DNA from: Bacteroidota bacterium
GTDB taxonomy: Bacteria; Bacteroidota; Bacteroidia; Bacteroidales; JAGONC01
DNA: 64,000 nucleotides
Reading direction: 5' to 3'
Assembly: GCA_022711405.1 (NCBI GenBank)
Contig: JAKLFC010000002.1
Span: 181,772-245,771, forward strand
Part shown: piece after piece, positions 53,395-61,968 of the stretch
Layout: every line of letters begins with the position of its first letter
Position numbering within the stretch: the stretch's first letter is position 1
Program-made: the position numbers and the translations under genes
Notes under the pieces: generated by a model
Database searches by the model: none
What the model was told of the DNA's origin: nothing
What the model saw: only the letters and a program-made list of their open reading frames with translations

Positions 53395-55344
53395 ATGATC
53401 AGAATCCTTGTTTTTCTTTTATTGTTCCGGATCCCCCTACTCCTTTTTTCAGATCCTGTTGAGGATCAGATCAAAAAAGCGGGGGAAGCGGCTGATTATC
53501 CTGATGCTGAATGGATTACCGTGTTCGACAGTACCCGTGTGGATGTGCTGGAAAGCGGACTGAGCCATGTCACCATGCACCGGCTTTATAAAGTCCTTAA
53601 TTACAAAGGCGCACGGAACCTGAGCGTGGTGAAGATCGATTATGATCCCCAGTCGGCCTATGTCGAGATCCAAAAGGTGGTTGTGTACAAGAAAGATGGA
53701 TCCCGTAAGGAAATCGGGCCGGAGGCAGTCATGGATTACCCTGCCCCTGCCCGTGCCATCTACTGGGGAGCCAGGGAAAAGATGGTCGGAATTGGCAGGC
53801 TGGATCCCGGCGACGCGGTGGAGGTCTTTCTGTTCAGGAAGGGATTTACCTATGCGCTGCTGCAGCAGGAAGACGATGAACGTTACATTCCTCCGATGAA
53901 AGGTCATTTTTATGATATTGTGGAATTCTGGAGCAGCCAGCCGGTGAAGCTTAAATGCTATCAGGTGATCATTCCAAAGGAGAAACACCTGCAGTATGAA
54001 TTCTACAACGGAGAGGTGCAATCTTCTGTTTGGCTCAGGAACGACAGGATGATCTATACCTTTACAGGGAAGGAGATTCTTCCCATCAAAACGGAGCCTG
54101 GCATGGTGGCCCTGTCGGATGTTGCCCCAAAATTACTGCTGTCGACCAGTCCCGACTGGAATGCCAAATCGCTGTGGTTTTACGGGGTCAACGAGGATTA
54201 CGGCAGCTTTGTCCCAACCCCGGAGATCAGGGCCAGGGTGGATGAGATCCTGGCAGGTGCCGTGTCGGAAACGGATTCGATCAGCCTGCTGACCCACTGG
54301 GTGGCCGATGAGATCCGGTACTCCGGCATATCCATGGGCGAGGGAGAGGGCTTCACGCTGCACACCGGAGCGATGACCTTTACCGACCGCTGCGGGGTAT
54401 GTAAGGACAAGGCAGGGATGCTGATCACCATGCTCCGTGCTGCCGGATTTGAGTCCTATCCCGCCATGACCATGGCCGGATCCAGGATTGACTACATCCC
54501 CGCTGATCAGTTCAACCATTGCGTTACAGTGGTCAAACGGTCAGATGGCACCTATGAACTGCTGGATCCTACCTGGGTACCCTTCATCAGGGAACTCTGG
54601 TCGAGTGCGGAGCAACAGCAGAATTACCTGATGGGAGTACCTGAAAGTGCCGACCTGGCCATTACGCCCCTGTCACCTCCGGAAAACCATTACATTCGTA
54701 TCAGGGGAACAGCCCGGCTGGATAGCGACGGCACCTACACCGGTTCCCTGACGCTGACAGCGGAAGGACAATCCGATGCCGCGGTGCGGGGGATGTTTAC
54801 ACGTGCCTTCAGATCTACATGGAAAACTTCTCTGGAAGCTGAACTTCAGAAAGTGGCGCCAAAAGCCGTCGTGCTCTCATGCGATTATGGTGATCCCTAT
54901 GACTATCTATCAGGGCCGGTCACCGTCAGGATATCATATCAAATTCCCGGTTATGCGCTGGTCACCCGGAAGGAGATCATCTTCTCTCCTTTGATCTCCT
55001 CAGGTCTGTTCAAAAGAATCATGCCTCACCTCTACACCAGCACGGCACCGGACAAACGGGAATTCCCTTTCCGTGACAGATGCTCCCGGTTGCTTGAACT
55101 GAATGAGACGATAGAAGTACCTGCCGGATTTCTTCCGGATCAACCGGTTTTCAAGAAAGATACGTATGAGGGGGCAGCCTCATTCCATGGCACTGTTGAG
55201 CACAATGGCAGTTCCATCACAGTCACCGAAAAAGCCGTTTACACCAAACGCATTTACGAACCGGAGGACTGGCATGCCTACCGAGAAGCAGTCAAGGCAC
55301 AGAACGAGTTTGCGGAAAGGCTGGTGGTTCTGAAATATCGTTAG
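53395..55344 (+). CDS. DUF3857/transglutaminase-like exported protein
   Basis: A 649-residue secreted protein with a signal peptide (1-19), an N-terminal DUF3857 beta domain (about 25-230), and a transglutaminase-like core with an intact triad: Cys336 in RCGVCKDKAGML, His375 in FNHCVTVV, Asp391 in LLDPTW. A C-terminal beta domain follows. Such proteins are common in Bacteroidota and are thought to cleave or cross-link peptides or polysaccharide-linked proteins; the substrate is unknown. The paralogue next door lacks the triad. Confidence 0.87.
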   Translation: MIRILVFLLLFRIPLLLFSDPVEDQIKKAGEAADYPDAEWITVFDSTRVDVLESGLSHVTMHRLYKVLNYKGARNLSVVKIDYDPQSAYVEIQKVVVYKKDGSRKEIGPEAVMDYPAPARAIYWGAREKMVGIGRLDPGDAVEVFLFRKGFTYALLQQEDDERYIPPMKGHFYDIVEFWSSQPVKLKCYQVIIPKEKHLQYEFYNGEVQSSVWLRNDRMIYTFTGKEILPIKTEPGMVALSDVAPKLLLSTSPDWNAKSLWFYGVNEDYGSFVPTPEIRARVDEILAGAVSETDSISLLTHWVADEIRYSGISMGEGEGFTLHTGAMTFTDRCGVCKDKAGMLITMLRAAGFESYPAMTMAGSRIDYIPADQFNHCVTVVKRSDGTYELLDPTWVPFIRELWSSAEQQQNYLMGVPESADLAITPLSPPENHYIRIRGTARLDSDGTYTGSLTLTAEGQSDAAVRGMFTRAFRSTWKTSLEAELQKVAPKAVVLSCDYGDPYDYLSGPVTVRISYQIPGYALVTRKEIIFSPLISSGLFKRIMPHLYTSTAPDKREFPFRDRCSRLLELNETIEVPAGFLPDQPVFKKDTYEGAASFHGTVEHNGSSITVTEKAVYTKRIYEPEDWHAYREAVKAQNEFAERLVVLKYR

Positions 55345-55355
55345 AGGGAATCTAT

Positions 55356-55409
55356 AGTCATTCATGGTCATTCATTGTTATTTGTTGTTATTTATTGTTA
55401 TTCATTGTT
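55356..55409. repeat. Repeat family H, second copy (ggtcattcat/ttgttattt words)
   Basis: Tandem ggtcattcat, tgttatttgt, tgttatttat, tgttattcat units fill the 85-base gap between the two DUF3857 genes. It is the reverse complement of the unit at 27283-27330. Confidence 0.65.
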
Positions 55410-55429
55410 TTAAGTAAAAGATTTGAAAT

Positions 55430-57259
55430 ATGAGGTGTCTCATTTATTTAGTGATGCTTGCTTTGGCAGGATCTGGCATCAGCTTCAATTTATCGGCACA
55501 GGAAGCGGCTCCGGATGCTGAATTTGTCAACATCATTAAAGAATACCGTCTGGATGAGGATGGCAGCATAGAAACCCGTTATGTCAAAGAGTTAAAGATC
55601 CTTACCCATTTTGCCTTCCACTCCCTGTACGGTGAGACATTTGTGGTGTATGATCCCCGCTATCAGAAGCTGACCATCCGGGAGGCCTATACGGTCATGG
55701 CTGATGGAAAGAAGGTCATGGCTCCCTCCAATGCCTTCAACGAGGTTCTGCCGCGATTTGCCAGCAATTTCCCAAATGCTGTTCATCTGAGGGAAATGGT
55801 GATAACCCATACCGGGCTGGAGGTTGGAGCGATCATACACCTGGATTATACGATCAGAACCGAACCGGGCTACTATCCGGCACTTATGGCAAAAGAGGTC
55901 CTGGCGACCTCCTCTCCCATTGTTTCACTGGTGGTAACGGTCGATATTCCCGAATCCTCTGAGCTGCATTACAAAATGCTTCACCTGCGCACAGGCCCCG
56001 ATATTGTTCAGGAGAATGGTAGAAAGAAATATCTCTGGAGCTTTTCAAATTTACCTGCACGCTCTGTCGAATCGTTTCAACCCACTGATTTCGAATATTT
56101 ACCCACATTGATGTTTTCCACGGGCCGCGATTTTCGAGAGGTCTTCTCCGGCTGGGCTGGACAGGAAGCTTTTCAATGGAAGGTGAACAACGAAATGAAG
56201 GAAAGAGTGGCGTTGATCAGGAGTCAGCAAACGGATCCTTACAGGATGGCATTTGACATTCAAAGGCTGGTAGCCGATGAGTTCAGCCTGTTTGATGTAC
56301 CACCCGAGCTGAACGGATTCAGGGTAGGAACCGCTGCAGATACATGGCGCAGCAACGGGGGCACGGACGCTGAAAAGAGCGTTTTGTTGTGTGCCTTGCT
56401 GAAGGAGGCAGGGATCCAGGCAAATCTGTTCGCGGTGATCCCGGAGGTGCTGATGGATGATGCACTGGGGTGTCTTCCGGTCATCCGGGGTTTTGTGGTG
56501 GAAGCATCCCCGGGAACGGATGGCACAGTGATGCTGTCGGCCGTACGTTCGGATGACCAGAACCTGATGGCGGAACTTGCAGGCCAGTACCTCATTCCTG
56601 TTGACCCGAATGCCGCACAAAGGAAAGTGATGGGTACCAAAGGTGCCGTCAGGGCTGAATTCACGCTGCAAGTGGATACACTTTCAAAGCTTTCAGGGAT
56701 TATTTCCGCCGGATTCAAGGGAGCCGTGAATCCTTTCCCGGCACTGGCAAGGGATCCTGATTATGGAAAAAACCTGTGGAATTCCTTCGCATCGGCAGGA
56801 TCGGTCAGGTCATGTGAGACCCTGTCGGCTTCTCCGGAACAATCCTCCCTGACCTGGAAAATAGAATGCACTTCAGCATTTAAACAGCAGGATGAATACC
56901 TGTTCCTGGAGATCCCCTCTTTGAAAAACGGATTCAGTGGATGCCAGATGAATTATTTAAGCGCCTCACGGTCAGCGCCTCTCAACATCCCATATCCCAT
57001 TGAAGAATCCTATTCCCTCTCACTGGAACTTCCCGCTCACCTGGAACTGATCACCCCGGCGGGTCAGTACACGGTTACCAATCCGTCAGGAGGCATGACC
57101 ATTAAAATTGCCGTTAAAAAGAGCACAGTATTGATAACCCGTGAACTTCTGCTGAATGTCCAGGAGATCACACCCCAGCTGTACGATGGCTTCCGGACAT
57201 TGATCAATGAGTGGAATGATGTCAATAAGCGACGTCTGGTGTTCAGGAAAATTCAATAA
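55430..57259 (+). CDS. DUF3857 protein with inactive transglutaminase-like domain
   Basis: A 609-residue exported paralogue of the preceding protein (signal peptide 1-24). The DUF3857 part (about 30-215) is well kept (VKELKILTHFAFHSLYGETFVVYDPRYQKL). In the core the segment aligned with GVCKDKA reads GTDAEKS (Asp313 for Cys), and the His and Asp positions are also not kept (IRGFVVEA, VMLSAV). It is therefore probably a binding or regulatory protein. The C-terminal beta domain has LFLEIPSLKNGFSG. Likely cotranscribed or co-evolved with the active partner. Confidence 0.8.
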   Translation: MRCLIYLVMLALAGSGISFNLSAQEAAPDAEFVNIIKEYRLDEDGSIETRYVKELKILTHFAFHSLYGETFVVYDPRYQKLTIREAYTVMADGKKVMAPSNAFNEVLPRFASNFPNAVHLREMVITHTGLEVGAIIHLDYTIRTEPGYYPALMAKEVLATSSPIVSLVVTVDIPESSELHYKMLHLRTGPDIVQENGRKKYLWSFSNLPARSVESFQPTDFEYLPTLMFSTGRDFREVFSGWAGQEAFQWKVNNEMKERVALIRSQQTDPYRMAFDIQRLVADEFSLFDVPPELNGFRVGTAADTWRSNGGTDAEKSVLLCALLKEAGIQANLFAVIPEVLMDDALGCLPVIRGFVVEASPGTDGTVMLSAVRSDDQNLMAELAGQYLIPVDPNAAQRKVMGTKGAVRAEFTLQVDTLSKLSGIISAGFKGAVNPFPALARDPDYGKNLWNSFASAGSVRSCETLSASPEQSSLTWKIECTSAFKQQDEYLFLEIPSLKNGFSGCQMNYLSASRSAPLNIPYPIEESYSLSLELPAHLELITPAGQYTVTNPSGGMTIKIAVKKSTVLITRELLLNVQEITPQLYDGFRTLINEWNDVNKRRLVFRKIQ

Positions 57260-57352
57260 ACCGCTGTTAACTTGCAAATTAGCACTGTTATAGTTGTGAA
57301 CAATTGTTAATAAGGCATGTGTGTAAATTGTGAACAGTAGCAGCGTACAAAA

Positions 57353-57385
57353 TTTGCCTTAAGCCTGTCCCTTATTGTAATTTTA
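57353..57385 (+). promoter_or_regulatory. Promoter of the structured RNA (TTTG-N21-TAATTTTA)
   Basis: A -33 TTTG (57353-57356) and a -7-like TAATTTTA (57378-57385) at 21 bases fit the Bacteroidota promoter except for the last base. A start near 57391 would put the RNA 5' end at the first stem. Confidence 0.55.
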
Positions 57386-57390
57386 CAAAA

Positions 57391-57918
57391 CCAAGTGAGA
57401 GATAAAAGACTAACTGGACGGGCGGGGGATCTCACGACAGTTCCTTGAAAAAGTGCAACATGGAGACACCGGTCATTCAGCCGGGACATCTGAAAGGATG
57501 CCACGGGTGGATGGCAACCCTGAAATCAAGTGGGTCAGGGGAGTAACCCGAAAGGGTGAAAGTCTGTTCGGACTCACAGGGTCGCAAGAAATTGAGTACC
57601 GTGTTTGTCAGCTTGAAGGGTCAGCGGTCCGGGAGCAGGTACCCTCTACGGAGCGGGAAGCACCGGACCGGATTTCAGCGACGAGGGAACTCTTCGGAGC
57701 CCGGGTTGGCTGAAATCGCCTGAAAAGGAAGGGGAACGGAGATGGCAACTCCCGAAAGGGAGGGTGCGACCGGTCTCAGATCCAATAAAGAAGGATCTAC
57801 GGATCCAACCGAGGCGGATCAGTCACAATAACGGTAACTTGGCTCATGCAACCGGCTACGGCCACTGCGTGGGAAACGGGAAATCGCTTCAAAAGAGTGA
57901 TTTCCCGTTTGTGTTTTT
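57391..57918 (+). ncRNA. Candidate large structured non-coding RNA, about 525 nt
   Basis: This gap has no credible reading frame but is GC-rich and dense with perfect helices: 57395-57400 with 57430-57435; 57625-57632 with 57663-57670; 57671-57679 with 57709-57717; 57749-57753 with 57758-57762 closed by a GAAA loop; 57778-57783 with 57793-57798. A long-range pairing joins 57463-57474 to 57768-57777 with a two-base bulge. It is preceded by a promoter and ends in an intrinsic terminator. Two modules share gatggcaac...ccgaaaggg...gggtg. The hallmarks of RNase P, tmRNA, SRP RNA, and group I or II introns were looked for and not found. Role unknown. Confidence 0.65.
57874..57918 (+). terminator. 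Intrinsic terminator of the structured RNA
   Basis: A perfect 12-bp stem (57874-57885 with 57899-57910), 13-base loop and a following gtgttttt tract. Confidence 0.85.
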
Positions 57919-58027
57919 AGGTGTTACAGGTTACAGGTTTCAAGTTGCAGGTTAATTTCTTCGATTTACTTTTTTGCGTAACTTGCAACCTGCAACCTGC
58001 AACCTGCAACCTGTAACCTGCAACCTC
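57919..58027. repeat. Repeat family A, second copy with inverted arms
   Basis: Left arm ggttacaggtttcaagttgcagg, right arm tandem caacctg and gtaacctg units ending one base before the ATG of the EndoQ-UvrD gene. The nominal upstream extension of that gene (from 57974) is translated repeat and is rejected as coding. Confidence 0.8.
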
Positions 58028-61000
58028 ATGCCCTTCATTGCCGATCTCCACATCCACTCACATTTTTCGGTGGCCACCAGTCAGGAGCTCAGGCCCGAAT
58101 TCCTGGATTACTGGGCCAGGATCAAAGGGATCCGCGTGGTCGGAACAGGCGATTTCACCCACCCGGGTTGGATCAGCGAGCTCAGGGAAAAGCTCGAACC
58201 AGCCGAATCAGGGCTGTACACGCTCAAACCGGCATACAGGATGCCCATCCCTTTTTTATCCGCTGAACAACAAAGCCAGCCGACACGATTCCTTCTTTCA
58301 GCTGAGATCAGCAATATCTATAAAAAAAATGGCAGGGTAAGGAAGGTCCATAACGTCGTGCTTGCTCCGGATCTTAAAACGGTCGAACGGATTCAGCAGG
58401 CATTGCTCCGGTATAAGTTCAACATCACCTCCGACGGGCGGCCCATACTCGGAATGGATTCCCGCGACCTCCTTGAACTCATGCTTTCCTGCAATGGGGA
58501 CATATTTTTCATCCCTGCACATATATGGACCCCATGGTTCTCGGCGCTGGGTGCACAATCGGGTTTTGATTCGATCGAAGAATGCTATGCCGACCTTACT
58601 TCCTTTATCTATGCCGTTGAAACAGGCCTTTCCAGCGATCCGCCAATGAACTGGCGATGCAGTTTCCTTGACCGGTTCACGCTGGTCTCCAACTCCGATG
58701 CACATTCTCCCGAAAAGCTGGGCAGAAACGCAAACCTGTTCAATACCCGCCTGGAATACGGTGCCATCACGGGATCACTGAAAACGGGAAATCCGGAAGA
58801 GTGCCTGGGTACGATTGATTTTTTTCCCCAGGAAGGAAAATATCATTATGCCGGTCACAGAAAATGCGGCGTATGCTGGGATCCGGAAGAAACCGGCCGC
58901 CACAGGGGAATATGCCCTGTGTGCGGCAAACCGGTCACCATGGGGGTGCTGAACAGGGTGAATGAGCTGGCCGACCGGCCGGATGGCCAGGTTAAGGAAA
59001 CCCGGCTCCCTTTTCACTCACTGATACCGCTGAAGGAGATCCTTTCGGAAATACATGCCTCGGGCACAGAAACAAAGCAGATCCGGCAGGCATATCAGAA
59101 CCTGATTCAAAAGGCCGGAAATGAATTCAATATCCTGCTGCGTGATCCTCTTGCCGAGCTGGCCAGGTATGCCCACCCCGTTCTTGTGGAAGCTATCCGC
59201 CGCATGCGGGAAGGCAGGGTGATCATCAAGCCTGGCTTTGACGGTGAATTCGGCCAGATAAGGGTATTCGGAAAAGGCGAGGTGGAGGTGCTATGGCAGC
59301 ATGAGTCGTTGTTTGGGGAAGAAAAAACGGTTGGAAGTAGCCGGTCGGCAGTCGGCAGTCAGCAGTCAGCGGGAATCAGGAAGCAGGAAGCGGTTGACAC
59401 CGGGCGGCTGACGGTTTGCAATAGTCAATTAGAAATTGAAAATCGACAATTGACAATTGACAATAAACCAGAGTCTGGGGTGAACGCTGAGCAACAACAG
59501 GCCATCCAGCATTTCATTGGCCCGGCGCTGGTGATGGCAGGACCGGGGACAGGAAAAACCAGGGTACTCACACAGCGTATCGCTCACCTGATCCGTCAAC
59601 ATCATGCCGATCCGGAGGAGATACTCGGCATCACGTTTACCAATAAAGCCGCCGGTGAGATCAGGGAAAGAATGAGCAGCCTGGCGGGGGAAGATGTATG
59701 CCGAAAACTGACGCTGACCACCTTTCACCAGCTTGGATATTCCATTCTGAACACACAAGCCGCTGCAATGGGAAGAAAAGTCCCTTTTTGTGTCGTCGGT
59801 GAGGATGAGAAGGAATATATCCTGCGGCATGTTCTTGCCATTGACAACAATAATCTACAGGATCTCGGCGACCACATCACCCGCTTCAAGCAGGAGGCCG
59901 GTCATGAGCCCGTCGCACCCGGAGTGAAAGAACCCATGGCAGTCTATCAGTCCTATCTGGCTGAAAACAATCTCTTTGATCTGGATGACCTGATCTACGA
60001 AACCGTGGTTCTGCTCCGCAGCCATCCTGACATCGCGGAAATTTACCGCCGGAAGTATCACTGGATACTGATCGATGAGTACCAGGACATCAACCGGGCT
60101 CAATACGAGCTCATCCGTCTGCTGGCGGCAGGTGATGAGCCCGATCTTTTTGTCATCGGTGATCCCCACCAGGCCATCTATGGCTTCCGCGGCGCCGATG
60201 TTCGCTTCATCCAGCGGTTCAGAGAGGATTTTCCAATCGCTTCCGTTTACGGCCTCACCCGGAGCTACCGTTGTCCTGACCCGATACTCAGGGCCTCGCA
60301 GCAGGTGATTGCCAGCACCCTGGAGGAACCTGTCGTACTTTACGGCATGCCAGAGCAGGTGAAGGTGAAGATCACCAGCCATCCCACCGACCGCAGCGAG
60401 GCAGAGTTTGTTGCGCGTACCATCGAACAGATGATGGGCGGGCTTAGGTTCTTTTCGATGGACAGCCAGATCAGCTCCGGCGAACAGGACGAGGGGATCA
60501 GCAGCCTGTCGGACTTCGCGGTGCTGTGCCGTATCGGGAGACAAATGGATGTGCTGGAAAAAGCTTTTGCCGATCACAGCATCCCTTATCAGAAGGTGGC
60601 AGAAGATCCCTTCTTCCGGCAAAAACCTGTACGGACCATCCTCAGCTTGCTGAAGCTGGCCCGCCATCCTGAACACCGGTTGCTCTTTCAGAAACTACAC
60701 CAGGAAGGGGATGTCATCCCCTTTTATCCTGAGCAGCTACAGAAGACGATTCCGGGACTCGGCGTAAAAGACGCCATCCTGAATCTGTTGCAATCCTTTT
60801 TGAAGTCCCCTCCCGATCCGGATGACCTGACCATGAGAAAACTGCTGACCCTCGCGGATGATTACGGGAACGATCATGAATCATTCCTGCAATTCACTGA
60901 GCTGGGAACCAGTGCGGATACCCTCCGGGCCGCCACTGAGGCCGTCCGCCTGATGACCCTGCATGCTTCGAAAGGGCTTGAATTCAAATGTGTTTTCATC

Positions 61001-61267
61001 GTTGGATGCGAAGAGGGCCTGTTGCCTTTTTCCCTGTTTGAGGGAATGAGGTCGGATCCTGAAGAAGAAAAAAGGCTATTGTACGTGGGGATGACCCGGG
61101 CGATGAGGCACCTCTACCTGAACCATGCATCACAGCGCGTGCTGATGGGGAGGATCTATTCCATGAAAAGAAGCAGTTTTCTGGACCAGATAGAACAGGA
61201 CCTCACGGAAAGGCTATATTCGGAGGGGAAAAGAAAAACTCATAAAGACCAGCTATCATTGTTTTAA
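58028..61267 (+). CDS. Endonuclease Q-like PHP domain fused to UvrD-type helicase
   Basis: A 1079-residue two-part DNA repair protein. Residues 1-435 are EndoQ-like: PHP motifs DLHIHSHFS, GTGDFTHPGW and NSDAHS, and a four-Cys zinc site near 280 (CGVC...CPVC). EndoQ cuts 5' of deaminated bases. Residues about 485-1070 are a complete SF1A helicase: GPGTGKT, GITFTNKAA, DEYQD, GDPHQAIYGFRGAD, LMTLHASKGLEF, LLYVGMTRA. The linker (about 438-480) is made of intergenic-type repeats. The protein ends DQLSLF, a consensus beta-clamp-binding motif. ATG 58028 starts just after a repeat. Confidence 0.9.
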   Translation: MPFIADLHIHSHFSVATSQELRPEFLDYWARIKGIRVVGTGDFTHPGWISELREKLEPAESGLYTLKPAYRMPIPFLSAEQQSQPTRFLLSAEISNIYKKNGRVRKVHNVVLAPDLKTVERIQQALLRYKFNITSDGRPILGMDSRDLLELMLSCNGDIFFIPAHIWTPWFSALGAQSGFDSIEECYADLTSFIYAVETGLSSDPPMNWRCSFLDRFTLVSNSDAHSPEKLGRNANLFNTRLEYGAITGSLKTGNPEECLGTIDFFPQEGKYHYAGHRKCGVCWDPEETGRHRGICPVCGKPVTMGVLNRVNELADRPDGQVKETRLPFHSLIPLKEILSEIHASGTETKQIRQAYQNLIQKAGNEFNILLRDPLAELARYAHPVLVEAIRRMREGRVIIKPGFDGEFGQIRVFGKGEVEVLWQHESLFGEEKTVGSSRSAVGSQQSAGIRKQEAVDTGRLTVCNSQLEIENRQLTIDNKPESGVNAEQQQAIQHFIGPALVMAGPGTGKTRVLTQRIAHLIRQHHADPEEILGITFTNKAAGEIRERMSSLAGEDVCRKLTLTTFHQLGYSILNTQAAAMGRKVPFCVVGEDEKEYILRHVLAIDNNNLQDLGDHITRFKQEAGHEPVAPGVKEPMAVYQSYLAENNLFDLDDLIYETVVLLRSHPDIAEIYRRKYHWILIDEYQDINRAQYELIRLLAAGDEPDLFVIGDPHQAIYGFRGADVRFIQRFREDFPIASVYGLTRSYRCPDPILRASQQVIASTLEEPVVLYGMPEQVKVKITSHPTDRSEAEFVARTIEQMMGGLRFFSMDSQISSGEQDEGISSLSDFAVLCRIGRQMDVLEKAFADHSIPYQKVAEDPFFRQKPVRTILSLLKLARHPEHRLLFQKLHQEGDVIPFYPEQLQKTIPGLGVKDAILNLLQSFLKSPPDPDDLTMRKLLTLADDYGNDHESFLQFTELGTSADTLRAATEAVRLMTLHASKGLEFKCVFIVGCEEGLLPFSLFEGMRSDPEEEKRLLYVGMTRAMRHLYLNHASQRVLMGRIYSMKRSSFLDQIEQDLTERLYSEGKRKTHKDQLSLF
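59343..59466. repeat. Repeat families B and C inside the EndoQ-UvrD linker
   Basis: gtcggcagtcggcagtcagc words (59343-59370) and caattgacaattgaca words (59419-59466) are normal intergenic repeats but here are read in frame as the linker of the fused protein. Confidence 0.7.
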
Positions 61268-61275
61268 AAAAATAT

Positions 61276-61331
61276 CTCACAGATTCCACTGATTTGCACA
61301 GATATCTGTGATCATCAGTGAAATCTGTGAG
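61276..61331. repeat. Repeat family J, inverted repeat between convergent genes
   Basis: Outer arms 61276-61292 and 61315-61331 pair at 16 of 17 positions; an inner 14-base perfect palindrome lies at 61297-61310. It may end transcription from both sides, though U-tracts are short. Confidence 0.7.
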
Positions 61332-61343
61332 ACAAGGGGATTT

Positions 61344-61844
61344 TTATCCCGTAATTCCAAGGCTTCCCTGGATATTCCGCATCATCTGTTGATAATTCAT
61401 GAAGCTCTGTTCGGGGCTCCAGATCTGAACGATAAAGAAGCCTTTTTCGAAGGGCAGGGCAGTGATGATCATCCGGATGGGTTTCTGCCGGATCAGACCT
61501 GCAGCTTCCAGTTCGTACCCTTCTTTGTTCTTGATCACCTTCTTCACAGGCTCACCCTTGAACTTGAGCTGTTTCATCAGGGCAAGTTTCTTCAGGTAGG
61601 TGGGAGCATCCTGGGTGGTAACGGTATGGTAAACCCAGATATGGATCACTGTATCCGGTGAGGTCAGTTCATAAATGGTCTGATCTTCCGGATGGGGAAT
61701 CTGCATCCAGTTTGGTGGTGCTTCAAACTGGATATCCAGCGTTGGGTGATGATAGACCTGTGTGGGTTGAGCCAATGAGGTGCCCAGCATTAAAAGCATA
61801 ACAGCCGCCAGGCAGCCTGCCTGCAAAAAAAATGTTTTTTTCAT
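61344..61844 (-). CDS. Small exported protein of unknown function
   Basis: A 166-residue protein with a signal peptide (MKKTFFLQAGCLAAVMLLMLGTSLAQ split at about 26). The mature part (PTLDIQFEAPPNWMQIPHPEDQ, IHIWVYHT, IRMIITALPFEKGFFIVQIWSP) resembles small PsbP/DUF-type folds found in exported Bacteroidota proteins. No catalytic residues stand out. Not obviously in an operon. Confidence 0.7.
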   Translation of the reverse strand: MKKTFFLQAGCLAAVMLLMLGTSLAQPTQVYHHPTLDIQFEAPPNWMQIPHPEDQTIYELTSPDTVIHIWVYHTVTTQDAPTYLKKLALMKQLKFKGEPVKKVIKNKEGYELEAAGLIRQKPIRMIITALPFEKGFFIVQIWSPEQSFMNYQQMMRNIQGSLGITG

Positions 61845-61901
61845 GGTGCAACTATTTAGATGTGGTTAAAAAGAGGGGCTAATTTAATCAAAAATAATAC
61901 C

Positions 61902-61968
61902 ATTTCTCATTTCTCCTCTCTCCTCTCTCCTCTCTCCTTTCTCCTTTCTCCTTTCTCCTCTCTCATTT
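61902..61968. repeat. Repeat family G, second copy, at the dnaG stop
   Basis: Tandem ctcctct and ctcctttct units with catttct ends, the reverse complement of the array at 42574-42665. The dnaG stop codon (61963-61965) lies within it. Confidence 0.75.

Noticed and set aside
57453..57713. 86-residue open frame inside the RNA region
   Set aside because: Composition looks like translated structured RNA, no family resemblance, and it crosses several perfect helices.
57391..57918. Group II intron, RNase P RNA or tmRNA as identity of the structured RNA
   Set aside because: No domain V-like hairpin or reverse transcriptase, no RNase P core (gaggaaagtcc-type block), and no alanine-tRNA-like ends or tag frame were found.
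57919..58027. CRISPR array
   Set aside because: Units are only 7-8 bases, degenerate, with no spacers and no cas genes.
57974..58027. N-terminal extension of the EndoQ-UvrD protein
   Set aside because: These 18 codons are tandem caacctg repeat; the conserved protein begins at ATG 58028.
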